DNA from: Aquificota bacterium
GTDB lineage: Bacteria; Aquificota; Aquificia; Aquificales; Aquificaceae
NCBI GenBank assembly: GCA_013153495.1
Contig: JAADEH010000012.1
Span: forward strand, 186,001 to 250,000
Direction of reading: 5' to 3'
DNA length: 64,000 bases
Numbering within the stretch: position 1 is the stretch's first letter; each line of letters opens with the position of its first letter. Positions 49,825-59,594 of the stretch are shown in pieces. The position numbers and the translations under genes are program-made. Below the pieces are notes generated by a model, which did no database searches, had not been told where the DNA came from, and saw nothing but the letters and a program-made list of their open reading frames with translations.

Positions 49825-50905
49825 AACCTTAGAAGAGCTTAAGGAACTTGCATACTTCTTCTCCTCTCGGGAAAGAGTGTCCTCTTCAGAAGGCATAAGG
49901 GAAGCCCACAGCAAGGTAAGGAAGTTCGTAAAGGCTCTGAAAATCCCCTTCGTGGAGGAGAACTTCGAGGTTGAAAAGAATTTACCTATAGAAGCGACCA
50001 TAAAGGTTAACGGAACTCAGGTAAAGGGTTATCCCTTTGTGGGTAGCCTATGGGGGGATAGGGAAGCGGACGTGGTGGACGAGGGGGAAGAGGTAAAGGG
50101 TAAGATAGCCCTCGTTAGGGTCGGTGGAGAAAGAGAAGTCGATAAGGTCAGGAAGCTGAAAGAAAAGGGAGCTGTGGGAGCCATATTCTACATGGAGGAG
50201 CTGGAGACCCCCTTCATAGGGAACATAAGCGGTGAACCCTTTGTAGCACTGTCGGTTGACAGGAGCACAGCAAAGGCACTCAAGGATAAAAAAGTCAGGA
50301 TTGAGTCCAAGGTGAAGAAAACCAAAGTTAGAGGTAAGAACATATACTTTGACATAGGGAAGGGACCCTTTCTATACATAACCGCTCACTTAGATTCCAA
50401 GCCCTTCGTTTACGGTGCGCTGGACAATGCTCTTGGTGTGGCGCTTCTTCTGATGCTCGCTAAGGAACTGAAAAACAGCTACTACTTTCCCTTCAGGCTT
50501 AGGTTCCTGATAACAGATGCAGAGGAGCTTGGTCTTGAGGGTGCAAAGCATCACGTCAAAAACCTAAAACACACTTACTATGTGGTGAACATAGACTCGG
50601 TAGGTTGGAGCAACCCTGCGGTCATATACAAGGATGCCCACGGATACAACGGCGAGCGCATAATGGAAAAATTTGAAAAACACCTTCGGGACCTAAAGGT
50701 GAGCATTCCCTTCAGAGAAGGTAAAAGAGGCAGAAGCGACCACGTTCCCTTCAAGGAAAAAGGTGTTGAAGCCCTATTCTTATCCTCTAATCCCTTCACC
50801 TTAAGACACACCTTCTACGACACCTACGAAGCCATAGACTGGAGCGTAGTTGAGATGTGGTTTGAGGTTCTAAGTTCTTTCCTGAGAAGGTTTCACAAGC
50901 TCTGA
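49814..50905 (+). CDS. M28 family metallopeptidase with a PA domain
   Basis: The 363-residue protein has a PA-like insert (about 75-160; ADVVDEGEEVKGKIALVRVGG ... KEKGAVGAIFYM). A catalytic M28 domain follows, with the zinc ligands in ITAHLDSK, DNALGVAL, DAEELGLEGAKHH, VNIDSVGW and RSDHVPFKEKG. Relatives are aminopeptidases with two zinc ions. No signal peptide is evident, so it is likely cytoplasmic. Its end overlaps the convergent RND transporter by 13 bases. Confidence 0.9.
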   Translation: MRSETLEELKELAYFFSSRERVSSSEGIREAHSKVRKFVKALKIPFVEENFEVEKNLPIEATIKVNGTQVKGYPFVGSLWGDREADVVDEGEEVKGKIALVRVGGEREVDKVRKLKEKGAVGAIFYMEELETPFIGNISGEPFVALSVDRSTAKALKDKKVRIESKVKKTKVRGKNIYFDIGKGPFLYITAHLDSKPFVYGALDNALGVALLLMLAKELKNSYYFPFRLRFLITDAEELGLEGAKHHVKNLKHTYYVVNIDSVGWSNPAVIYKDAHGYNGERIMEKFEKHLRDLKVSIPFREGKRGRSDHVPFKEKGVEALFLSSNPFTLRHTFYDTYEAIDWSVVEMWFEVLSSFLRRFHKL

Positions 50906-53900
50906 AAACCTTTCATAACTGCAGAACGCAGTTTGTGCAAGAGGTAATAAAGCAGGGGAACGTATATGAGCGTGAGGAACGTTCCCACAATCAGACCACC
51001 TATGGCTACCGCACCCAAGGGTGCAAGCCTCTCAAGCCCCAAAGCCCACCCGAAGGCAACGGGAACCATTCCTGCGGAAGTGCCGAAGGCTGTCATGAGA
51101 ACGGGTCTCGTTCTTACTCTTATGCTGTTGAGTATAGCCTCTTCCAGAGGCTTTCCCCTTTCAAGCTCGAACTGGATAAACTCTATCAGGAGTATGGAGT
51201 TCTTGGTAATTATCCCCGCAAGGAGAACAAGCCCCATCATACTCGGCATGGACTGATGGTATCCCATAAGCAGGATAAACCAGGAAGCACCTATAAGGGA
51301 AAGGGGGATTGCAAATATTATCCCTATAGGGGACAGGAAGGATCGGAAAGGTGGTGCAAGTGTGAGAAAGAGGAAAACTACACCCAGCAGTATAGCCTTC
51401 AACATTCTTTTCATAGAGTCCTGAAGCTGTTTTATGTCCCCTTCGTTCGAAAGGATGTAGCCCGGAGGAATTTGTATGCCCGACTTTGCATAGTTCTCCT
51501 TAAAGCTTTCCACTATGTGGGATATGGCGGACTTCTCCCTGTATGCGATAATGTCTAAGGTGTAGTTGAGGTCCTGTCTGGTTATCTTGGTCGGTTCTAA
51601 AACTCTTTCTAAGGTTGCCAGTGTGCTTAGGGGTATCTTCCCTTTCGGTGTGTCTATGTAGTAGGAGTATAGGTCAATCGGGTCATCTCTAAGACTCTCC
51701 GAATAAATTAATCTCACGAACAGGGAGCTTTCGTTGGGAACGTGATGGAGAGAGACGACAGCACCTCTGACAGCCACGCTCAGCTGTGAAGCCACATCGT
51801 AAGGTGTGAGTCCGTATAGGAGTGCTTTGCTTCGGTCCACCTTCAGGTTATAAACGACCTTGTCGTAATCCCAAGTTCTGGATACGGAAGTTAATCCCTT
51901 TACCTTGTAAACGACCTCCATGAGTTGTGCTCCGAGACGGTCTAAAGTTCTCAGGTCTTCCCCGCTTATCCTGACGTCGAGATTACCTTTTATGGAAGAC
52001 AGAGGAGTCGCTCCGTAGTCAAAGACGTGAACGTATTTTATGTCCGGTATCTCCCACAGCTTTCTCCTCAACTCCCTCTCTATGTCCCATATACCCTCTT
52101 CCCTGTGAAAGCGGTCTATGTAGTGAACCGTCAGGTTTATGGATTGAGCGGTATCTCCGGAACCCATACTGAGGACACCGGGTTCGGAACCCACGGATAC
52201 GGAGAACATCTTTACCCTCTTGTCCTCTTCGAGAAGTCGGGAAATTCTCTTAACGATTTCCTCAACCTCACCTATGGACAGGTTGCTATCCGTCGTTATG
52301 GAAGCCTTGACTATACCCGTGTCCATGGGAGGCATTATCTCCTTACCCACCACGGGTAAAACCACCTTAAGGCTCACCCCAAGCAGGAAGACCACCACAG
52401 CGAAGTAAGGAACGAAGAGCCATCTTCTGTAAAAAACTGTCCCCACAGCGGAGGTATATAGATTTTTCAAAGGCTTCAGTATAAATTCGGAAATTTTAAA
52501 GACCTCTTTTTCAAAGCGGTTTTTGGAGGTGGTCTTCTTCAGGATAAAAGGGGCAATCAGAGGAATGAGGGTTACGGATACGAAGTAGGATACGACGACC
52601 GCTATCAACAAAGTTTGAGCGAGGGGTCTGAAGACCCTCTGGGGGTAATCCCCCACGAACAGAAGGGGGACGAGAACCGCACCCGTCGCTATGGTGCCAG
52701 CCAGAACGGGGAAGACCACCTCTTTTGTCCCCTCAACTACCGCTTTTCTAACGGGTTCTCTCAGCTCTTCCATATGTCTCTCTATGTTCTCGAGGATAAC
52801 GACCGCATCGTCCACTAACATACCGAGGGTTAGGATTATGGCTGTCAGGGTAACTATGTTGAACTCCATATTCAAAAGCCACATAATACCCACCGTTATG
52901 CTATACACGAAGGGTATGGAGATACCCGCTATAAGCATCTGCCGGGTATTGGCAAGGAAGAAGAAAATGACAAAGGAAGTCATTACTATGGCATCTCTGA
53001 GAGCCTCGAACATGTTCGTTATGCTGAGCCTTATTATGTGCTCCTGGGTATCCACCACCTCGAACCCGAGGTTGGGAAACTCTCTTTCCAGCTGAGGAAT
53101 GAGGTTTTTAACTGCGGATATGGTCTCGAGAGCGTCTCCGGTTTCCTGCCTCTGAACTGCAAGGGCTATTGCAGGTCTGCCGTTTCCGTAAAAGAGAGAC
53201 CTGTTTACGTAATTGTCGTATCTCACATCTGCCAAGTCCCCGAGCCTGATGTGGGGTGTTATGGGAAGGCTTTTCAACTCCTCGAGCGTTCTTGCCTTAT
53301 TGAGGGACTTTATGAGGAACTCCCCGTTTTTTCCGACGATTATGCCGACGGGAATGTCCTCACCACCCTTGTGTATCCTTTCTAAAAGGAGTGAAAGGGG
53401 TATCCCGTGTCTATCTAACTTTTTCCTGTCAATTACTATAAACAGCTCTTTCCTGTATCCACCGAACACATCTACCTTTGCCACCTCTCTTAGTCTGAGG
53501 AGTTTGTTCCTTATCTGGTTTTCCGCAACCTGCCTGACCTCTTCGAGACCTATTGAGCTATCTTTGGGATAAACCGCAAGAACGAGAACGGGCTGGGTAG
53601 CATCGGTAATTTTGTAAATCTGAGGTTCCCTTACCCCTTCTGGTAAGAGGGATTTGACCTTCCAGACCTCGTTCTGGACATCCGCTACCGCTTGTTCTAT
53701 GTCCTTTTCGTATTCGAACTCTGCGGTTATTACCGCAACCTCATCGTTGGACACGGACGAGACGGTTCTGACCTTGTCTATGGTGAAAAGGCTTCTCTCT
53801 ATGGGTATTGCTACGTTTTGAGCCATGTCCTTTGCGGAAGACCCCGGGTGGACCACCACAACCGCAACCGCAGGTCTGTTCGCATCGGGAAAGAGCTTCT

Positions 53901-54006
53901 GCTTTATTTCAAAAAAGCCTATTATTCCCAAGGTGGTGAAGGCAAGGAGAAGAGACAGGACAAAGTGAGGTCTTTTCAGAACATACTCGACTATACCGGA
54001 GTTCAT
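50893..54006 (-). CDS. RND family efflux transporter, inner membrane pump
   Basis: The 1037-residue protein has the RND layout: an N-terminal membrane helix with a proton-pump core near the middle (GMLVDDAVVILENIERHMEE), two large periplasmic loops and 12 membrane segments in two halves. The second half shows GLVLLAGIITKNSILLIEF. It belongs to the hydrophobe/amphiphile branch rather than the heavy-metal branch. It is the last gene of a complete tolC-like, fusion protein, pump operon, overlapping the fusion protein by four bases. The substrate is unknown. Confidence 0.95.
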   Translation of the reverse strand: MNSGIVEYVLKRPHFVLSLLLAFTTLGIIGFFEIKQKLFPDANRPAVAVVVVHPGSSAKDMAQNVAIPIERSLFTIDKVRTVSSVSNDEVAVITAEFEYEKDIEQAVADVQNEVWKVKSLLPEGVREPQIYKITDATQPVLVLAVYPKDSSIGLEEVRQVAENQIRNKLLRLREVAKVDVFGGYRKELFIVIDRKKLDRHGIPLSLLLERIHKGGEDIPVGIIVGKNGEFLIKSLNKARTLEELKSLPITPHIRLGDLADVRYDNYVNRSLFYGNGRPAIALAVQRQETGDALETISAVKNLIPQLEREFPNLGFEVVDTQEHIIRLSITNMFEALRDAIVMTSFVIFFFLANTRQMLIAGISIPFVYSITVGIMWLLNMEFNIVTLTAIILTLGMLVDDAVVILENIERHMEELREPVRKAVVEGTKEVVFPVLAGTIATGAVLVPLLFVGDYPQRVFRPLAQTLLIAVVVSYFVSVTLIPLIAPFILKKTTSKNRFEKEVFKISEFILKPLKNLYTSAVGTVFYRRWLFVPYFAVVVFLLGVSLKVVLPVVGKEIMPPMDTGIVKASITTDSNLSIGEVEEIVKRISRLLEEDKRVKMFSVSVGSEPGVLSMGSGDTAQSINLTVHYIDRFHREEGIWDIERELRRKLWEIPDIKYVHVFDYGATPLSSIKGNLDVRISGEDLRTLDRLGAQLMEVVYKVKGLTSVSRTWDYDKVVYNLKVDRSKALLYGLTPYDVASQLSVAVRGAVVSLHHVPNESSLFVRLIYSESLRDDPIDLYSYYIDTPKGKIPLSTLATLERVLEPTKITRQDLNYTLDIIAYREKSAISHIVESFKENYAKSGIQIPPGYILSNEGDIKQLQDSMKRMLKAILLGVVFLFLTLAPPFRSFLSPIGIIFAIPLSLIGASWFILLMGYHQSMPSMMGLVLLAGIITKNSILLIEFIQFELERGKPLEEAILNSIRVRTRPVLMTAFGTSAGMVPVAFGWALGLERLAPLGAVAIGGLIVGTFLTLIYVPLLYYLLHKLRSAVMKGFQSL

Positions 54007-55184
54007 TTTTCCATCTCCTTAAGGAGGAGTTTCCCCTTTCCGCTGAGAGCAAGAAGCCTGAGTTTACTCTGCTGTGCCACGGCTACCTTCATACCTTCCT
54101 TCAGCCTTCCTTCAACAACCGCAAGCCCTCCGTCGGTGCCTTTGAGTTCCACCTCGACCTTTTTAAAGCTCCCGTCCTCATAAAGGAGGAGGTATGCTTT
54201 GTCCTTCGCAAATAGCAGCGAGTTTACGGGGACTACGAACCCTTTGACCTCTTTAACTAAGAAGACTTCCGTCCTGCTGTTGGAAAGGGTGCCTTTAGGC
54301 TTTTGGGGGAGATTAACTTTGGCAACCTTGAGGTTTTCGGGACTTGCGGACGGCAGTATCTCCTCTATCTCAAATTCTTTTAAAGAACCTTCGGTTTTTA
54401 TAAAAACTCTATCCCCCACACTTACGGGAAAATCTAAGGGTAGCTTTACCACAAGCTCGTATCCCTTGGAGCTTTCTAAGGTCAGGATAGGTTTGCCGGG
54501 TGTGGCGAGGTTGCCTTCACGGAGGTGAACCGCTTGAATTATGCCGTCCACGGGAGCTTTTATGTTCAGGTAATCAAGTTCCCTCTCGAGGGATTTCCGT
54601 TTTTGCCTGAGCTGTCGGAGTTTGTTCCTAACGACCTTTATGTTGGTCAAAACTTCCTCATATTGAGCCTGGGCGAGTTTGAAAAGGGCGTAGCTCCTCT
54701 CGAGGGTTTCTTTAGGAACAGCTTTCTTTTCAAATAATCTTCTGCTCCTTTCGTAGTTTCTTTTTCTGTTCAAGAGTTCAACCTCGAGGGCGGACTTTTT
54801 ACTTCTTAGGGTGTTAAGCTGGAGTTTGAGGTTTTCGATTTCCAAGAGCAGGGATTGAAGCTGTGTTCTTACAGGCGTGTCGTCTATGAGAACGAGGGGT
54901 TGTCCCCTTCTGACCCTGTATCCCGTATCTACAAAGAGCTTTTTTATGTAGCCTGCGGACTTGGTGGATACTTGCACCGTGTTTACGGACTTGAGAAAAC
55001 CTAAGAACCTCCTTTTAACCTCGAGGGTCCCCTCCTTTACGGTAGCACCACGAACCACATACAGGGGTTTCTCCGGCGGTGGTGTGGAGGAGAGCTGACT
55101 CTTTCTGAGCTTGAGGAGAGCTACGGAACCTACTACGAGGATAACCGCAAAAAGCAGTAGAGCAATCTTAAAACCCTTACTCAT
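54003..55184 (-). CDS. Membrane fusion (adaptor) protein of the RND system
   Basis: The 393-residue protein has an N-terminal membrane anchor (IALLLFAVILVVGSVALL). A biotinyl-lipoyl-like half (NTVQVSTKSAGYIKKLFVDTGYRVRRGQPLVLID) follows, then a long alpha hairpin (about 100-205). The second lipoyl half (NIKAPVDGIIQAVHLREGNLATPGKPILTLE) leads to a beta-barrel region. It bridges the pump and the outer membrane channel. It overlaps the genes on both sides by 4-8 bases. Confidence 0.93.
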   Translation of the reverse strand: MSKGFKIALLLFAVILVVGSVALLKLRKSQLSSTPPPEKPLYVVRGATVKEGTLEVKRRFLGFLKSVNTVQVSTKSAGYIKKLFVDTGYRVRRGQPLVLIDDTPVRTQLQSLLLEIENLKLQLNTLRSKKSALEVELLNRKRNYERSRRLFEKKAVPKETLERSYALFKLAQAQYEEVLTNIKVVRNKLRQLRQKRKSLERELDYLNIKAPVDGIIQAVHLREGNLATPGKPILTLESSKGYELVVKLPLDFPVSVGDRVFIKTEGSLKEFEIEEILPSASPENLKVAKVNLPQKPKGTLSNSRTEVFLVKEVKGFVVPVNSLLFAKDKAYLLLYEDGSFKKVEVELKGTDGGLAVVEGRLKEGMKVAVAQQSKLRLLALSGKGKLLLKEMEK

Positions 55185-56442
55185 CTTTCAACTCCTCCAA
55201 GAGATACATCAGGTAAGCTACGGCTCGCTCCCTTCCGTAAAGCGCTCGGTAATACTCCGTCTGTGCCTGTATCCTCTGGGCTTTTGCGTAGAGCAGGTGG
55301 AACATGTCGGAAACTCTCTCCTCGTATTTGAGCCTTTCTACCTCTTCCACCTTGGTGGCATACCTTAACCTTCTTTTTGCGGTTTCGATTTCTGCGGAGT
55401 ATGCTTTTATCCTGCTCAGCGCTTCTGCTATGTCCCTTTTGAGTTTCCGGTAGAGGTTCTTTTTAAAAAGCCTTGACCTTTCCAGCTCAAGCTTCGAGCG
55501 CAGATGCTGGCTCTTTCTCTTTCCGAAGTCAAAAATAGAAAGCTCAAGCGCAATTCCCACCTGCCAGAGGTCCTTATACTCACCGTTTCCCATGTTCCTC
55601 TGAATAGAGGCGCTCAGGTAAATCCTGGGGAGGAACCTACCCTTAGCTATGTCCAGCCTTTTGCGGGCGATGTTTTCCTGCAGGCTTGCCTTTTTGAGGA
55701 CTCCGAGGGCGAGGAGCTTTTGTTCCAAGCCTTCCCAATCGAGGTGCTTACTGAGCTTGACCTCCTCAAACTCCCGAGGGTCTATGTCCTCTCTACCGGT
55801 CAGGTAGGCTATGGTTTCTGCGAGGGCTTCCAAGGAGCTTTTTACCTTTTCTATCTCTCCCCTTATCCTCTCGACCTCATACCTTACCTTGAGAAGGTCA
55901 ACTTCCGCTTTCCTTCCCAGCTGAACCGCAAGCTCCACGTCGGAGAGGAGCTTTTCTAAAGAAACTTCGTAGGCTTTCAGGGCTTCGAGACTTCTTCTCA
56001 GTTCAAGAGCCTTCAGGTAGGCGGATTTTAGGTTGAAGACTATCTCGTTCTTCGTGAGTCCGTAATCTATACTCCTTATCTCTTCAAGTAGCTTCGATAT
56101 TTCCACGTTTCTTTCAAGCTCGAAGCCTGTAAACAGGGGCAGTGTGTAGGAGAGTGAGGCTATAAACTGGTTGCGTGCACCCACGAGATTTGTGGGGTTT
56201 ATGGGCGGTGTCAGGGGGTAAAGTATTCTCGAGTCTTCGAACCTCGTTCCACGCAGGCTACCTTTCAACTCACCGAAGCGGGAGGACTTGAGGTATCGGG
56301 TTTGAGCCTTTTGAATTTCCACATCGAGCCTTTTTCCCTTTATAAGGAGACTGTTTTCCAGAGTGTCCTGCACGAGGTCCTCGAGGGACACCGCATAGCC
56401 GAGCGATAGAGTCATAAGAACCGCTAAAAACAGGAAAACCAT
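55177..56442 (-). CDS. TolC-like outer membrane efflux protein
   Basis: The 421-residue protein has a signal peptide (MVFLFLAVLMTLSLGYA) and two repeated outer-membrane-efflux domains. These have long helices (SYTLPLFTGFELERNVEISKLLEEI and VGIALELSIFDFGKRKSQHLRSKLELERS). It forms the outer membrane exit of the tripartite pump. It is the first gene of the operon, 62 bases from the divergent lolA. Confidence 0.92.
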   Translation of the reverse strand: MVFLFLAVLMTLSLGYAVSLEDLVQDTLENSLLIKGKRLDVEIQKAQTRYLKSSRFGELKGSLRGTRFEDSRILYPLTPPINPTNLVGARNQFIASLSYTLPLFTGFELERNVEISKLLEEIRSIDYGLTKNEIVFNLKSAYLKALELRRSLEALKAYEVSLEKLLSDVELAVQLGRKAEVDLLKVRYEVERIRGEIEKVKSSLEALAETIAYLTGREDIDPREFEEVKLSKHLDWEGLEQKLLALGVLKKASLQENIARKRLDIAKGRFLPRIYLSASIQRNMGNGEYKDLWQVGIALELSIFDFGKRKSQHLRSKLELERSRLFKKNLYRKLKRDIAEALSRIKAYSAEIETAKRRLRYATKVEEVERLKYEERVSDMFHLLYAKAQRIQAQTEYYRALYGRERAVAYLMYLLEELKDE

Positions 56443-56492
56443 CCTTAATAAATTAGTGTTTACTTACCAAGATTGCAAGTCCCATTATTTGC

Positions 56493-56498
56493 TATATT
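56493..56498 (+). promoter_or_regulatory. -10 element of lolA, leaderless layout
   Basis: TATATT ends six bases before the lolA ATG (56505), with TAAAGC between and no ribosome site. A TTGCAA lies upstream but only 14 bases away, too close for a normal -35. Confidence 0.4.
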
Positions 56499-56504
56499 TA
56501 AAGC

Positions 56505-57119
56505 ATGAGAGTTTTTCTGTTTCTACTTATTCTCGTATGTGGTGTTTGGGCGTCGGTTTTTGAGAAGCTCGAGGAGAAGCTGTCCGAGGTAAAGAGCGTA
56601 AAGGTTGTCTTCATTCAGAAGACGAGATACTCGTGGTATCCGAAGCCTGAGCTGAGCAAGGGTATTTTTTACGCTACGAGGGAGGGTAAGTTCCGCATAG
56701 AATACACCTACCCCGACGAGGTTGTCATAGTCTCCAACGGCAAGGAAATAATAATCCTGAACAAGGTGGACAGGGAAGCAATCATAGACTCTGTAAAGAA
56801 CAACACTTCTCCCGTCATAGAGTCCCTCTTCTTCTTTTCAAGACCCTTGGGGGAGGTATTTACCTTTATAGGTGAGATGGAAAAGGGAGACCTGAAGGTT
56901 CTCATACTCAAGCCAAAGAGCAAGGACGAGAATGTAAAGGAGGTATTTCTTGAGGTGGACCCCGACCTCGAGGTGAGAAGGGTTAGGGTCATAGACAGCG
57001 AGGGAACCGAGACCACCATAGAGTTTATGGACGTGAAGAAAAACTTTACCCCCTCGGAGGGTCTTTTCAGGATAAACATTCCCCCCGACGTTAAGGTCAG
57101 AAGGGCGGGAGAGTTATGA
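56505..57119 (+). CDS. lolA: LolA-like outer membrane lipoprotein carrier protein
   Basis: LolA ferries lipoproteins across the periplasm. The 204-residue protein has a signal peptide (MRVFLFLLILVCGVWA) and LolA family text (FEKLEEKLSEVKSVKVVFIQKTRYSWYP, SKGIFYATREGKFRIEYTYPDEVVIVSNGKEIIILNK). It ends FRINIPPDVKV. The window encodes several lipoproteins (NosL, FlgH, a cytochrome) that would need it. It overlaps the GNAT gene by four bases. Confidence 0.9.
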   Translation: MRVFLFLLILVCGVWASVFEKLEEKLSEVKSVKVVFIQKTRYSWYPKPELSKGIFYATREGKFRIEYTYPDEVVIVSNGKEIIILNKVDREAIIDSVKNNTSPVIESLFFFSRPLGEVFTFIGEMEKGDLKVLILKPKSKDENVKEVFLEVDPDLEVRRVRVIDSEGTETTIEFMDVKKNFTPSEGLFRINIPPDVKVRRAGEL

Positions 57120-57607
57120 GAAAGGAGAAGATAGACTTTGTCATAGAAAGGGCACGGGAGGAAGACCTGGAAAAGCTCGTTCCCATATACCTTGAGGGTT
57201 ATAGGGGACTTGAGGAGTATTCCTACACGCATCCCGAAGACGTGAAGTCCTACATGAGATGGCTCTGGAAGCGGGATAGGGAAGGTATATTCGTTGCCAA
57301 GGTGGGGGACAAAATAGCGGGTTTTGTGGCGGGAGATGCCAACTGGTTCAGCAAGAGGGAGCACAAAAAGGTGGGGGCAATTCACGAGATAGTTGTCCAT
57401 CCGGAATACAGGGGAATGGGCATAGGAAAGGCGTTGATGGAAAAGGTTATGGATTACTTCAGAAGTAAGGGACTCGATACTGCGGAGCTTTGGGTGGGGG
57501 ACGAAAATCTCAAAGCTTTGGACTTTTACAGGGAGTTGGGTTTTAAGGAAAAGGGAAGGTATAACTACTGGGTCAGGATGACGACCTCTCTGGGCAATAA
57601 AGGGTGA
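57116..57607 (+). CDS. GNAT family N-acetyltransferase
   Basis: The 163-residue protein has the acetyl-CoA binding motif VHPEYRGMGIGKALMEKVMDYF, with R/Q-x-x-G-x-G/A present as YRGMGIGKAL, and LGFKEKGRYNYWVRM near the end. It resembles ribosomal-protein acetylases of the RimI type only in general outline, so the substrate is unknown. It ends 35 bases inside the convergent hldE-type gene. Confidence 0.9.
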   Translation: MRKEKIDFVIERAREEDLEKLVPIYLEGYRGLEEYSYTHPEDVKSYMRWLWKRDREGIFVAKVGDKIAGFVAGDANWFSKREHKKVGAIHEIVVHPEYRGMGIGKALMEKVMDYFRSKGLDTAELWVGDENLKALDFYRELGFKEKGRYNYWVRMTTSLGNKG

Positions 57608-58058
57608 TTACCCTCTCCACTATGTTCGTGGTGGATATGTTGAAGTTAAAGGGTATGGTTACGACCTTGCCTCCGTAAGACTCCACGAAGTCCCTACCAA
57701 CTATTTTGTCGAGGCTCCAGTCTCCTCCCTTTACGAGAACATCGGGTTTTATGGCTTTTATAAGCTCTGTGGGGGTGTCCTCGTCGAATATAACCACATA
57801 GTCCACGGGCTTTAGGGAGTCGAGAAGGAAGGATCTCATGTTCTGGGGGAGGATGGGTCTTTTGGGTCCCTTTAGCCTGCGAACCGAGGCGTCGGAGTTG
57901 AGTCCCACCACGAGTATGTCCCCGAGTTTTTTAGCTTCCGACAGGTAGTGGGCGTGTCCCGCATGGATTAGGTCAAAGCATCCGTTGGTAAAAACTACTT
58001 TCTTTCCTTTCCTTTTCTTTTCCAACTCCGAAAGGAGTTCCTTCAAACTCAAAATCAA
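57573..58058 (-). CDS. D-glycero-beta-D-manno-heptose 1-phosphate adenylyltransferase
   Basis: This enzyme (RfaE domain 2 / HldE C-terminal type) activates heptose for lipopolysaccharide core synthesis. The 161-residue protein has the nucleotidyl transfer motif FTNGCFDLIHAGHAHYL (H-x-G-H) and VVGLNSDASVRRLKGPKRP, with VKGGDWSLDKIVGRD late. It lacks the kinase domain, so HldA would be separate. It is five bases from era on the same strand. Confidence 0.94.
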   Translation of the reverse strand: MILSLKELLSELEKKRKGKKVVFTNGCFDLIHAGHAHYLSEAKKLGDILVVGLNSDASVRRLKGPKRPILPQNMRSFLLDSLKPVDYVVIFDEDTPTELIKAIKPDVLVKGGDWSLDKIVGRDFVESYGGKVVTIPFNFNISTTNIVERVITLYCPERSSS

Positions 58059-58062
58059 CTCT

Positions 58063-58977
58063 TTACTCCATAAGGTATCCGAAGGTTCTCACCAGCTCGG
58101 GGCGTTTTCTCCAGTCGGGCTTTACCTTTACCCAAAGCTCCAAATAGACCTTTCTCTGGGTGAGAAGCTCAAGCTCCTGACGGGCGAGTTTGCCTATCTG
58201 TTTGAGGCGTTGTCCCTTCTTGCCTATTATTATGGGTTTTAGGTTTTCCCGGTCCACGATTATCTCTCCCTTTATGACGAGAACGTTGGGGTCCGCATCT
58301 CCGGGCTTAATTTCGTTTATAACGACCGCTACCGCGGTGGGGACTTCTTCTCTGGTAAGGAGCATGACCTTTTCCCTGACTATCTCCGCGGCGAGCAATC
58401 TGAGGGGAAGGTCGGTAATCATGTCTTCGGGGAAGAGGGGTTCTCCTTCGGGCAGGTATTTGAGTATGGTTTTTTCCAGCTCTTCGAGGTTTGCACCTTT
58501 TAGGGCGCTTATGGGGACTATTTCCTTAAATTCGGGGTGCTTTTTGTGAATTTCCTCTATGAGAGGTAGGACTTCCACTGCTGGTCCGAGCTTGTCTATT
58601 TTGTTTATCACAAGTATTACGGGTTTTTGGTTCGCAAGGGGTTTGACGTAGTTCTGAAAGACTTCTTCGTCCCTCTTTCTCCAGCCTTCCTCCGCATCTA
58701 TTATGAAGAGGATTAGGTCAGCGTCCTCGAGGCTCTGTTTTGCCACCTGAAGCATGGACTTTCCGAGGAAGTCGGAGCCTTTCGGCTGGTATATTCCGGG
58801 GGTGTCGAGGAAAACTATCTGGGCGGTTTCGGGTATGTTTTTAACTCCGAGAACTCTTATGCGGGTTGTCCCGGGTTTGGGCGTAACGATGGAAACTTTC
58901 CTTCCTAAGAGGTTGTTGAGCAGGGTGGATTTCCCCACGTTGGGCTTTCCCACGAGCGCTACATAACCGACTTTCAT
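58063..58977 (-). CDS. era: GTPase Era
   Basis: Era binds 16S rRNA and checks small-subunit assembly. The 304-residue protein has G1 GKPNVGKST, G3 DTPG and G4 NKID. A C-terminal KH domain (IIGKKGQRLKQIGKLARQELELL) and the terminal KVKPDWRKRPE complete it. Length is normal. Its ATG overlaps the trpF stop by four bases. Confidence 0.97.
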   Translation of the reverse strand: MKVGYVALVGKPNVGKSTLLNNLLGRKVSIVTPKPGTTRIRVLGVKNIPETAQIVFLDTPGIYQPKGSDFLGKSMLQVAKQSLEDADLILFIIDAEEGWRKRDEEVFQNYVKPLANQKPVILVINKIDKLGPAVEVLPLIEEIHKKHPEFKEIVPISALKGANLEELEKTILKYLPEGEPLFPEDMITDLPLRLLAAEIVREKVMLLTREEVPTAVAVVINEIKPGDADPNVLVIKGEIIVDRENLKPIIIGKKGQRLKQIGKLARQELELLTQRKVYLELWVKVKPDWRKRPELVRTFGYLME

Positions 58978-59585
58978 AAAGACTTTGCCTCCTTTATAAA
59001 TCTTTCGATTTTCATTTTATCCTTTATTCCCGGCTCTATCTCAACTCCTGAAGATACGTCCACAGCAAAGGGGTTAACTTTTGCGATAGCTTCCCGCACA
59101 TTTTGGGGATTGAGACCTCCCGAGAGGAAGAGTTTGAAACCTCTTAGGGCTACTTTGCGGGCTATGTCCCAGTTGAAGGTTTCTCCCGTGCCTCCGTATG
59201 CTTTGGGGGAGTAGGTGTCTAAAAGCACTCCGAAGGAGTCCTTCCAGAAATTTTCTATTCGGGGTTCCTCGTCTTTCACCCTGAAGGCTTTTATGACCCT
59301 GCTTGAGCCGAGCTTTCGGGCAAGGTCGAAAGGTTCCTCTCCGTGAAGTTGTATCAGGTCGAAGCCTTCTTCGAGAGCTTTCATGGCTTCCTCGAGGGTA
59401 GGGTTAACCATTACCGCAACTTTTAGTCCACCTTCCGATGCCTTCAGGATGTCCTTCCTGCGCTGTGGCGGGACGAAGCGTTTGCTCTTCGGGTAGAGAA
59501 TTACTCCTATGTAGTCCGTTCCGACCTTTACCGCAAACTCCGCATCCTCGGGTCTCGTTATTCCGCATATCTTGACCTTGGGCAT
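58974..59585 (-). CDS. trpF: Phosphoribosylanthranilate isomerase
   Basis: TrpF catalyses the third step of tryptophan synthesis. The 203-residue TIM-barrel has the start KVKICGITRPEDA with the catalytic Cys and VIKAFRVKDEE. A catalytic Asp is in LLDTYSPKAYGGTGETFNW, and the end is SGGLNPQNVREAI and VDVSSGVE. It lies with era and a Mut7-C gene, far from trpE, so the pathway genes are scattered. Confidence 0.96.
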   Translation of the reverse strand: MPKVKICGITRPEDAEFAVKVGTDYIGVILYPKSKRFVPPQRRKDILKASEGGLKVAVMVNPTLEEAMKALEEGFDLIQLHGEEPFDLARKLGSSRVIKAFRVKDEEPRIENFWKDSFGVLLDTYSPKAYGGTGETFNWDIARKVALRGFKLFLSGGLNPQNVREAIAKVNPFAVDVSSGVEIEPGIKDKMKIERFIKEAKSL

Positions 59586-59594
59586 ACTGAAAGG